Shown here piece by piece: positions 49,734 through 61,400 of a DNA stretch of 64,000 nucleotides. Each line of letters opens with the position of its first letter. The first letter of the stretch is position 1. Location: contig VZSF01004772.1 of NCBI GenBank assembly GCA_013398295.1, forward strand, positions 62,001 through 126,000. Direction: 5' to 3'. Source of the stretch: Chionis minor (taxonomy: Eukaryota > Chordata > Aves > Charadriiformes > Chionididae). Under the pieces are notes generated by a model. It worked only from the letters and a program-made list of their open reading frames with translations. It did no database searches and had not been told where the DNA came from. The position numbers were made by a program, and so were the translations under genes.

Positions 49734-52700
49734 GTAAGGTTTTTTAAGGTCGTCATTTTAATGGACCAGAATTTGTTGTTGCATGAAGAAATTATAAGAT
49801 GGTTTTGAATAGAAGTACAAGATTTAGTCAAAGTTAGATTAACCTTCCCTTAGACTACTGAAATAAAATGAACTGGAAAAGCTCTGGAAAACAGATTAAG
49901 ACACACTTGAAAGCGCAGATTCACTTAGTGCCGTTCTTATTTTAGGGTATCACGGTGTTCAAAACTACTGGAGAATCTTCATGAGTAATTGGTAATTAAC
50001 TGAAGTAAAAACTTGCTGCAGGAACGTGTGGGTTAGTTTCAGAAAATCCTGTTAAAACTGCAGTGCAGAAAGAGTATCTCATTTGGCGAATTTAGTGCTG
50101 TGAAGTGACTGAGGAACTCTCTTCCCGTTTAGTCCCAAAGTGAAATGGCAACACTTGCAAGTGATCAGACTTTGGAACCTTTTGTAAGAGAAAATGATTT
50201 CTCAGCCAGCCTCTAAACTTGTAGTCTGTGTTGGCAGGGATTTGTGTCTGACCGTGGGATGTGGAGAGGAAAAGAGACAGGTCTTGGCTTTGCTGACACT
50301 CTGTAGCTGGTTAAGCGTTGTCATTTATGGCCTATTCTCCTGGGTTTGCCTTTGTTGTATTAGATATGTTTCAGGTATTTTCTGTTTGTTGTTCTTCACT
50401 TCATAAAACAGTAGGATGAAAGTTAAGGGAGAAATACTTCTGTAATGAGGTTCTGTACTAGATTCTTGGAGGTGGGTTTCCAATTTTAGCTTTTTTACTG
50501 AAAGCACAGGCACCCAAGGAACACTAATTTAAATAAAGCTGTTCTTGTAGGTACAAAATTATATAGATAGCTTTCAAACATAAGATTAAAAATAACGTGC
50601 ATATTCTTCCGTAATTACACCCATGTCTAGGTCTAACACTGTTGTTTAAAAACCCTAATCTTATGAAATATTTTTAGTAGTGTCTACTACCAAGGAGGAC
50701 CTGCAAAGTATATAGTTTTATTATTTTCTGGTATACTTTCTTAAGGTTTTAAAATTGAAGAAATGGTAGAATTATGCAGTTTGCTTTCATTCCAGATGCA
50801 CTAATCTTAACCTGAAGCTCGGTATGAAATTTTCCATCAGATAACCATTTACATTGCATTTCATATGTAAGTTAGAAATGTATCCTAGGTATACTGGTAT
50901 AAAAATGCCGTGCAGGATTTGGTATGAAGTGGGAAATCTGGGAGCAACTTTTAAAGAATAATGGTTAAAAATGGTTGGGAAACAAATACAGTTGTTTAAA
51001 TTACAACCAGTTCTACAGATTCAACCTAGTATTTACTCCCTTTTTTAATCTTTGAAGTGCTTCATTCCAAATGGAGGGGGTGGGTGGGATGTGAAGTTGA
51101 AGCAGATCTCTTTTGCTCCCAGAGAGTGACATAGTCAATGTCAGTCAGGAAAATTTTGGACACAGCAGAAGTAAGAACGTCTTTCAGGCCTCTTGTATAG
51201 GTTGGTTTCACAAGTGAAATACTGCCAAATAGTGCACTTCCAGCTCATGGGAATGAGAAATAGTGTAATAATTATGGCAGTATGGCATAATTGCCTATAT
51301 CAGGAATTCACAAAAATGCCTGAGTAGTGTCAAATGATTATTGTCATGTCTGGTTTTCAGCACTGAAAAAACAATGCTTCAGTCTCCTATCTCAATTTAT
51401 TTCATTGCCTATGAAATATAAAAGGAGTTTACCAGCAAACTTGAGCACGTACCTCTGTGGCACAAGCAACTGTTATAAGATACTTGAATGCATGGAATAA
51501 AGTGCAAGGAAAGAATGCATAGGTTGGTTTTGAGTTGGTTTGGGTTTTTTGAGGTGGGGGGGGATACAGATGTTGGAGTGATTTCTTTTAACTTTCTCTG
51601 ATATTGTTTCAAGACTTTTTTGTTTGATTTTTTTTTTCTTCCAGATCTAGTGTTAATTGCTTGCTTGCTTAGATAGAACTGCTTGATTGATTTGTGGGAA
51701 TGCCATTAATGCCAGCATAGCTCCTATATCTTTTCATCTGATGGCAATTTAACAATATTTTTCAGTATGTTTTACCCTAGAAGCTATGTTTTTAATGATA
51801 AAATCAATTTGTGAAGCCCTGAAGGGGTATACAGTGCAATATCATCTTGTTTGCTTATAATTATACTAAATGGTGAATATATGAAACCAGAAAAAGATTC
51901 AGACAAGTGTAACTGTTCCTCCACTCCACCACTAGTGGCACTTGTACATTGTGTTAAATTAGACGTAGACATTTTTGCTTATTGTTCTCATACATTTGAA
52001 TTCTGCTGCCCTTCATAAGGGAGAAAAACTAGGATATTTTGATGGAGTAAACTAAAATAAAAATTCCAGATAACTAACCTGCTTCAGACATTGATCGTAA
52101 TTTTTCTTGGCAACGCTTTCATGCACAGGCTGGATTTAATGCTCTGCTTTGTTCTTGGTAAGAACACTGCTTTTAAATTAATACTGTTACATAGATGGGA
52201 ACATCTCTTTCTGCTTATTGGGTCCTGGACTGAGGACAGAGTATGGTATGCTGTCCTATGGACACAAGATATCCATATCCTATGGCTATGTAAGTAGCTT
52301 ACTCTAATGCACTGTGAAACTGCAGCTGGTGAGTTGCAAAGGGACAGCCAGCTGCTACTTATATAGTAACATCTCCCAAATGAGCAAATGTTTGCTTTAC
52401 TGTGCCACTTTCAGCTAGATGTATTATATGTGAATGATACAAGATTTCTTTTGCTGTAAAGACAATAATTTTATGAGAAATACTTGCATTTTGTGAGCTG
52501 TAAAACAACTCTCCCTAAAAAAAAAAAAGGGGGTGGCAAATCTGAGTGTTTCTCCTAGATGAACTTTTAAAAGTACTGCTGTAAAATCTTTTGAGGTAAA
52601 TTGCAGGTAATGAGTGCCCTATACTTTTCTTCTTAGTTTACCTCATGCAGCTGAGTCTTTAGCGGACGGTGATTTTGCTGTGGGCTTGATGCAAAATAGC

Positions 52701-54880
52701 TAAATGCTTACTGCAAAGAGTCCCAGTGAGTGTATTCCACAGTGCAGGAAAACAAAGTCCTGATCTCCAGCGAAACACTTCCTGTTGTGTTCTTAACGGC
52801 TCTATCGTAATCAATTGTTTATTACTTAAATAAGTTGTCTAAGGAGAAGCTGAATTGCGACAGATTGTATAGTAAAATTCAGCCCTGTACTGATCGTATC
52901 TATGAAATTTATTTAACTATTGTGTACTTTAAATTGAGTCTACTGAGTACTGTGCTATCCATAAACATTCAGTGCAAAAGTCATGTAAGACTTCGTCACA
53001 CACACATTTCCCTTTTTGTAACTGTTGAAATAAACAGAGGTATTTCTACATTGTCCAACCATTTTGCTTTTTTGAATGCAGCGACTGTAGAAAAGGAATT
53101 GCTTCATAAAATGTGTTCAGGTTTTAGAACAGCACTTGAAAAAAATTTGTTTTCCAGATTTCTGCCTGCCATGAACTGAGTTTCACAAGGATTTTAGCAT
53201 GCTACAACAGTAAAGAGAGAGGGTTTTTTGTGAGCCAGGTAAGAGAAACTGAAAGCAGGCAGCTGACTTCGGCAAAATGTTGTTTTCATTCCTGACTTCT
53301 GCAAGGGAAGGAGTCGTTACGAAGCCTTCTTTAACTTCCATTAGTAACGACCTTTGGCTTCATGCCATTTGTGTTACAGAAAATATAACTTTAATGTGTA
53401 TTGACATTTCTGTCCTTTTTTGTATTTATGTTTCAGAGAAAGCATGAGAATGCATCTATCTTGACTAATGCGTGGTCTTGTTCTCTCTAGGCCTTGGGAA
53501 GGGATTGCCTTTTTGTTTTTCATGCCTTCAGGAATTTGAGGGTGTTTTTTGGTTTTGTTTATCTTTAATTCTGCTGCCAGCTTTCCTTCATAGCTGAGAT
53601 AATATTTTCAGTATGCTAATGAAACACTATCAACATCTAGGTACAGTAATCTGTTCCTGTCTACCTGTTAAATGTTGAAAAAGTGACATTCGTTTTGATA
53701 GTTTTGCAAAGCAGGAAATTACAGCCTTCTTATGCGTTGTCAGAAACTTCAGTGGCTAGAGCAGGAAGAGCTGCTGAGATCCCTAGGAACATGCTCCAAG
53801 ATACAAACACAGTGTTTCTGTTTTAGCTTCACTGCTTGTGAGGAAACTGATTTAACTGAGCAGTTTTTTTTTCTTTATAGTCTGCAGTTATTCATAATCA
53901 TCTTCTGATTTGTTTAGGTATGACTTGTAAGTAATTTTTTAACAACCCATGGTGCAATCAGACCTTATTTCTAAGAATTCATTGCTAGTATAGGGACCCC
54001 GGGGAAAGCCTTCACGAAATGAAACTTGCCTGCCTTCTCTTCTGAGCGATATGTAGATGATAATACTGACAGATCTGTTTGTAGAGTGACTGCTTGCATG
54101 GACAGCTTCTTTTAGAGCCTTAACACAAAGCATAGTTGTACAGTTTCTCCTCCTTCCCTCCCCAGAAGGTCAAGTAGGTCATTTGGGATTTTCCATCTGC
54201 CAGTTTGATTTGAGTGAAACTTATTCATTGAATACATAAAGCATTTTATGGCAATATTGGATGCCCTAAGTATTATTTCTCTTGCCTCCTCATCCATCTC
54301 CCTTCCTAAAGGGGAAAGAAGTTTTAAGGAAAGCTAAGGTAGTAGATTACGTATATTACTAGGAAATGCTAACTCTGTAACTCATGACAATATATATTGG
54401 ATTCTGTAGTTCTCCGCATTGGGAAAATTACTTGGGTTTTGTAGTTTAAATGCAGTTGTACATAACGGCATTTCTGGTGTTAGATTTTCTGAACATTCAA
54501 ACAGTGTGATTTCTTGTGATGTAATCAAGGACATGCAAGGGCTTGCACCTAAAGAAGTTAAAGACTCTTAAGATAAACTTATTCAAAGCAAAAATAGGGA
54601 AAGCAAAGCCTGTACTTTGTGGACCAATTAGTTTTCTTAATACTTCAGAGGGTACCGGAGCACTCTCCTTTTTGACTTATCTACAGGAACAGATTTCATG
54701 ATTACAACTTTTTAAAAATTGCCTTAGGATTTCAAATGAAAGGATTGAACTCAAGGGTGTGTGTGTGTTCTTATAGGAATTCTTTTTTTTAAGTTACTGT
54801 ATTTCCAGGCCTTCAATTTTTTCGTTTTCTAACAGTGGGGTTTGTTCCCTGAGCTACATTTGTAAACAAAGGTGTCATTG
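49734..54880 (+). other. Presumed intronic region
   Basis: Non-coding by appearance. It includes a pyrimidine-rich acceptor-like site before 51645 without a matching donor, a purine A12 run at 52517-52528, and a weak exon candidate at 53158-53238. The 114-codon frame at 52835-53179 has no domain. Confidence 0.45.
53158..53238 (+). other. Weak candidate exon
   Basis: An acceptor-like TTTGTTTTCCAG ends at 53157 and a consensus donor GCCAG|GTAAGAG begins at 53239, defining 81 bases. Short ATG frames inside stop within a few codons. The polypyrimidine tract is short, so it may be accidental. Confidence 0.15.
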
Positions 54881-55474
54881 GCCTTGTGGCCAAGAAGGCC
54901 AATGGCATCCTGGGGTGCACCAAGAAGACCGTGGCCAGCAGGTCAGGGGAGGTCATCCTCCCCCTCTAGTCTGCCCTGCTGAGGCCGCATCTGGAATACT
55001 GTGTCCAGTTCTGGGCTCCCCAGTTCAAGGACAGGGAACTGCTGGAGAGGGTGCAGCGAAGGGCCACAAAGATGATTAGGGGACTGGAGCATCTTTCTTA
55101 TGAGGAAAGGCTGAGGGAGTTGGGTCTTTTTAGTCTGGAGAAGAGAAGACTGAGGGGGGATCTCATCAATGTTTGCAAATACTTAAAGGGAGGGTGTGAA
55201 GAGGATGGGGAACAAACTCTTTTCAGTGGTGCCCAGTGATAGGAGAAGAGGTAACGGGCACAAACTTAGACTTAGGAAGTTCCATCTAAACATGAGGAGG
55301 AACTTCTTTCCTTGGAGGGTGGCAGAGCACTTCAACAGGCTGCCCAGAGAGGTGGTGGAGTCTGGACGCCATCCTGTGCAACCTGCTGTAGGTGGCCCTG
55401 CTCTGATAGGGGGTATGGACCAGATGATCTTCACATGTCCCTTCCAACCCCTAACATTCTGTGATTCTATGATG
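54881..55474 (+). mobile_element. CR1 retrotransposon, 3' fragment
   Basis: 5'-truncated CR1 in plus orientation running from CTTGTGGCCAAGAAGGCC to a complete 3' end ATTCTGTGATTCTATGATG. The last part of ORF2 is readable (55051-55239) but is interrupted upstream by TAG at 54967-54969 where the family has a tyrosine codon. A segment of roughly 25-30 bases expected near 55363 ('ccttctctggagacattc' region) is missing. It is a dead copy, similar in type to the one at 40862. Confidence 0.97.
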
Positions 55475-58400
55475 TAAATTGGAATAAACAATGTGCATTT
55501 ACCTCCAAAATATATCTAACAACTTTCTGTACTACAGTTAATGTCAGCTGTCATCTTGCATTTTCTGGTATTGTGTGCTGGGTAAACTTCTTTATGTTTT
55601 TTCTTTTTCCTTGAGGTCAGCTCAACTTCTTTTAAACACCTCTGGTCATTTCATGTGGTGTGCTTTTGGTTTCTAGAGTGCAGTTTACATTCAAATAAGC
55701 AGATGAAAGCATACAGCAGATCAAAAATCAATTGGGCAAATTCATGTGGAGGCATCCTCCTCTGACTCCTCCCTGAAGCCACACATTGCTGGTGAAGGTG
55801 GGGAAGAATCTAGAGGGATGAGTTGCTCAGAGGTTGTTCCTGTAGTTTTACCACAGTGTGCACAGGTAGTTGCTGTTTGACGTAGGATACTGGGCTAGGT
55901 GGAATTCTGGTTTGGTCTTACAAAGATGCTCTTATGGGGAAATCCTGAGAAGCGACAGACCATGCAGCTGGAAGCCTTGGGAATGCGTAGGGTTTACGGT
56001 TGCCTGTAAGCTCTGTTCTTAACTTTATCTTTGAGTCGTACTGCCATGCTTCCATTCAGTCCTGAAAATGTAGAGTTTTCTTCCTACCATAAATAGGAAA
56101 CAAAGGAAGTAGTTGGTTTTAGGGAGTGACCTCTTAAACACAAACCCCAAAAAAGTAGTATTAATTGCTTTCAGAGTGTTAAGCTTTCCAATACAGCTAA
56201 TCTCATGGCTGCAGGTCATAACCTCTGCCATCAAGCTGAGTAAATTCAGGTTGAAGGTGAACAAACTTCAGATTCTGGGGGCTGTAGTTCCTACTTCTGC
56301 AACTTCCTTTTAATAATAAAACTTTATTCATCCTATGAACTTTAGTCTCCAGTGTGGTAAATTCCATTGCTGCATGTGGCACGTTGTCTCTACTGGAATA
56401 AATCTGTATCACAGTGTATGTGTACCATGAAAATGGAAGACCTTACTATTGTATCTTAAAAGACTGACTTGACTTGTCTTTTAAGCTGAAGCTTGTTTGT
56501 CAGAAATGCCAGCCTGTCTGTTTTCCTGGGAAACTGTTGCAGGACCATTTTATGAGCTGGATTGGAGATCAAATCCAGTTCAACAGTTCCATTTTCTCTT
56601 TTCCAACTTCAAGTTTCAAAATGTGTAGTATTGATTTTTGTTTGTTTTTTGGTGTTTCTGTTTAAGTCAGATCCACATCAAAAGAATAGAAATGAATAAT
56701 TGAGGTAGGGAGTAGGAAACTCCGCAAACTGACATTGCTGCTGGGAAGATGGTACAGGGAACTGTTTCAACAGGTAACCTATCCAAGTTAGGATAGCTTC
56801 TGGCCCCTTCTTCTGATGTAGTGGCATATATAGCTGTTTATTCAGCGCTTAGGTATTTAAATTACCTAATGTATTTCCAGGCTTGTTATCACTGTAGTGC
56901 TAATGTTAGTATTTGATCTAAGAGTATTCTAGCAGCAAATTCAAGATCCTACTTGCATATAAATATTTTATGGACTCATTGCTGCTGGATTATTATTTTT
57001 TTAAATAGTGTGTTTTTTCATGCTTAAAAGGATCTTAATCTATAAAATATAAGTGTTTATGGCTGAGATTTAGATCCATAACCAAACTGAAAAAACATAA
57101 ATGCCCACAGCAGCAGTAACTTGGATATGGAATAGCAGATGGGGGAGTGATAAAAATGAAATTTGGATGTCTTGCTTAAGTGGGTTTGCTTTCAGCTGAA
57201 TCTTGTGAAAAATTAACTTTTTTGCTTTTCATTTCTGATAAATTTTTAGGAGCTGCTTAGTAAAGAAACAAAAAACTTACAGTTTTTGCTTTTTCTCTGT
57301 TGTCTCATGGAATAAATTCTCAGTAATCTCCCTAAACCTCCAGTTTTGCAAATGTTCTATCTGACCAGCAGTTTGATAGCATTCCCTGGAATTCAATTCA
57401 GCTTTTTTTAAAGCCTGCGTTATAATGCTGAAGTACCTTAATATCTCTGTCACATAGGGCTAGTAGATTGGAAGGTTTTAGAACTTTGTTGCAGCACACT
57501 GTGAGCTGTTTCATGTAGCAAAAAATGCAGTACTTCTGATTTTTATGTTTTATGATCTAATTCAACTCTGCCCCATAGAGTAGACTTTACGTGTCCAATT
57601 TCCCTTTCGTGGAGTACCACCTGTAGCTGGAATATTAAAAATAAAATTGTCAGCTTTACTTGTTTTGAGTTAAAATTCAACATTTCTATTTAATTGAATT
57701 TGTGTTTTCTAATGAGCTAGCTTGGGAATATGTTATGTCTTTTATTTATACATGACAGGTCTTAAAAGATTAATTACATGGGGGTTTTTTTAATAGCCTA
57801 ACATGAATATTTCTTAATAAATTGAACTTTGGGAAGTTGAATTTAAAATTGCCATCGGGAAGTAGTTATTTTGGACTGAACTACATAAAAAACAAAGCTT
57901 TCAACTGAGGCTTCAGTTTGAAATCTGGTGCTTTCATGTAGTAGCTAGCTCTATGCCGGCAATATATCATCTCTAACTACCTCTTCCCTGGAAAGGGGAG
58001 CACAGCAGTCTTCAGGCGTCTAAATGCCTGTTGCACACTGCTGTAACTGCATTTTCTCATTCATACTTGAATTAAATTTAAGCATGTCATTTTACAGTAG
58101 CATGGACACCTAGTCTAACTGTGTGTGGGTATATTCTACCCAGTGCTGAATTTTGTGGTACATTGGTTGCACTGAGAGTGTTAGGTGGCAATTGTGTTGT
58201 ATCGCTCTAGAGCAGGTAAGTGTGACTGTAAGCAAGACCATGTTTTCCTGTTTTTGCCCCATGTATTGGCAGCAACAAAATTTAAGATGGAGTATGTTCA
58301 TTTTATGATCCCTTCATAAATGAGACACTCATACCAGGGACTAACACAGTTTACGTGTTTTTCCATAGAGCTTTAACTTGCCCTGCAAGACCTTTCTTTA

Positions 58401-61400
58401 AAAACAAAAAGCAAAGCCACCCCACCCCCCCCAAAAAAATGCACAGCAGACCAAAAAATACTTCTTCACTTCACAAAAACAAAAATATTTAGGGATCATG
58501 TAAATAAAATCTCTGCCCTTCAGGACTGAAATTTCTCTTGAGCTGTTTCCAGTAAAATGCAAAAATATTTTCAGTTCCGCTGCTGCCTGAATCATACTTG
58601 CTAATTCCTAATTGTTCTTGTTAATCAGGTGGTGGTAGTAGTGACAACTAGGAAGCAGAGGAATATAAGCAAAATACTTGTAATCTGGCTTTCCCTTATT
58701 TCAAATGGCTTCAGGATGGTAGCACTTGGCCATGTTATTTTTTAGGGAGGAATGCTGAGAAATGTAGAAAAATGCTCAGGTGAGCATTAATGCTTCATGG
58801 TAGCCTGACCACATGTTTTATATCAGTTTTTGAAGTTAGTTTCTTTGGGTGGGGACGCAGGGATGAAGCAAGGAAACCTTGTCATGGCTGTACAAGAATA
58901 CTTAGGCATTGTGAACTTCATGTGTCAGCATCCCAGCACTCTTCCTTGTATTGGGAATATTCATGAAAGTTTTTTAAATGTAAGTTTATTGATAGTGTCA
59001 GAATTCCAGAGAACTGCTCCATTAAATTTCAGACTTGATTTGCACACAATGCTGGATAGAAGGTGGATGTTTGAGGATTGCATTGATGAGCTTATGCAAG
59101 TAGTCCACAAAAGCCTAGTGTATAGTATTGCAGAACAAACGCAATCTTTGTTTTTTGGGCTGTGTGGGAGAGCAATTTAAAAATCTGGAAGTACACTTGT
59201 GTGTTAATGTTGTGTCTTTTTTTTTCTGTGAAGCCATGTACTTCACTGAGTGCTGCTATCTCAGCTGAAGCAATGCTTGAGGGTACTGCACAAGTAGTTA
59301 ATAACCACTTCCTGGCTATACCTTTCAGCGTCCTGTAGCATGGATGAATTACTGCATGGCAATTCTTAACCAAATTTTCCGTGGTTGCTGGTTCCTGGCT
59401 TGGAATCTTTCTTGCAATTCTGCTTTGACTGTCATGATTGAAAAGGGTGAGTGGGCCCCAGGCTTATTCTATCAGCTACCTGAAAAATGGTCTGAGTAGT
59501 TGGAAGGTCCTATGTGACTGAAGAAAAATTATCACTGGTCTTAAGTGGTAACTGGTACCTTAACTGATCAACAACATACAGGCTTACAGATTAGCTTGAA
59601 TGCTGACAGTCAATTTCTGATGAAGCAAGAAGTTTAAATGGGCAGATAGTTTAAAAGAAGGGTCTGACATCGTGCACTTGTAAAGTACTAAATATTTATT
59701 CCATCTCTGATGATTGTCAGTATTAAATATTTATAACAAGTCCTGAATAAAGCCAAACTCGAATTTTAAGTGCGTAATTGTAATTCCTTTTCTTAAGTTC
59801 CTTTATTAAGGGGATCTAATACGTATGAGAGAGATCGATCTTTGTCATTGAAAACATGTTTCCTCTGCCTGAAGTATACACATATCTCCATATTTCTGTG
59901 CTCTAGATAATTATCTTAGAGATACACTTGGCATGCATCACATCAAAAATGCCTTTGGGGCTTATCTTACAACCAATGCTGGTGAATACCGTTCTCGATG
60001 AGCAAATAAATGTGTTTTTTTGATAATCATACTTATATTACATTGTAAGACTACTTCCTTTTCTGAGACAATGGTTGTTTCTTTTCTGTGCTTGTGTGTT
60101 AGGATAAATGAAAAAGCTTTCTTACAAGTCACTTTAATGTGCTATCTGTCCATGGCAGTACAGAAAACTATTTGAGTGCTGATGTTGATATTTTTGAAAT
60201 AAGTGCTTTTGAGATTTTTTGACAGTTTTGATTGTCTGACTTTTCATAGTTTTTTGAACTCCCTTGTATGTCCACAAAACTTGTGTGCCATGATTGCCTG
60301 TACTTACTTCCATTTATAAACCTAATAGTTTTCACGGCTTTTTTCTTCTTTCCCTGGTTCTTTTGGATCAATAAAAAGATGACACTGGTAAATTTAGCTA
60401 TGCTGATTTTGCTTAGCAATAGCATATAAAAGTTTGAATTACTGTTGTAGCTCCTTCTCAGCTGAAACCCATACAGTTACCTTAGGGAAGAGATCTCAGA
60501 ATGGAGTTATGAACTGGAATTCCTCTTACTTAGTTATGCTGCTGATTAGGAAGCACAATGAAAGATTAACTCTCCAATTCTGGAAAACCTCCCTCCATTC
60601 CTCTTCAAAGGGTTTTTTAACAGCAGGGAGCCATTGGTCGTCAGCCTGCCAAACATAGATACAGTTGGCATGATCTAGAGTTCATTACTTATTTTAAAGT
60701 ATTACAACTTATTTTCAACATATTTTGTGGCCTCAAAGTCCTGCATAAGGTTAGAGATGGATTTGTTCCAACTACCATATGCATATACCAGAATGTTTAA
60801 ATAATGCAGTAGTGGGAGATGGGTGAATATCAGTGTAAGTTTAGTTGTTTCACAGTGTGGTTTATTTTGTCCTGTTGCTTATGTCTTTTAACTTTTCTGT
60901 ACTTCCTTAGATACAGAATTGTTTTCAGTGTTGAAAGTGGCACGGTGATGTAATCAGCACAGAGATGATACTTTACAAATTTTTACAAAACAATCACTTT
61001 ACACAATCTCTTGTAGTTGGCAAGCATGGGAATCCTAAAAACTGCTGCCCTTGAATCAAAAATGGCTGTTTAATTTCAAAAATAAATGCAAGAAATGAGA
61101 AGTAGACAAAGCATTTTCTGGTAGACAGCTGAAAAGGCAGAAGTGAAGGCACTCCCCCCAGCTCCCCCATTCAAAATGTTATCTGATGACTTTTGGCAGG
61201 AAGTGTAGTTTGGGTTATTTTTATTTTATTTTTCTCTTGCTGCTTTCCCTGTCATGATTACTGAAGCGATTGGTCTACAGAACTGGGGTGTGTGGTCTAA
61301 GTGGGATGCAGGGAGCTGGAGTGTAGAGCTGTACATATTGAGCACTGATTTTAGTAAGCAGAGAGAGGACAGAGTGTTCAATGGCCTACAAAACCTGATG

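Noticed and set aside
53881..53917. 37-base exon-like segment between CTTTATAG and GTATGAC
   Set aside because: Too short and the donor too weak to propose as a microexon without junction data.
58830..59180. 116-codon + ORF that looks protein-like
   Set aside because: I could not relate it to any family, it has no flanking splice consensus, and one such frame is expected by chance.
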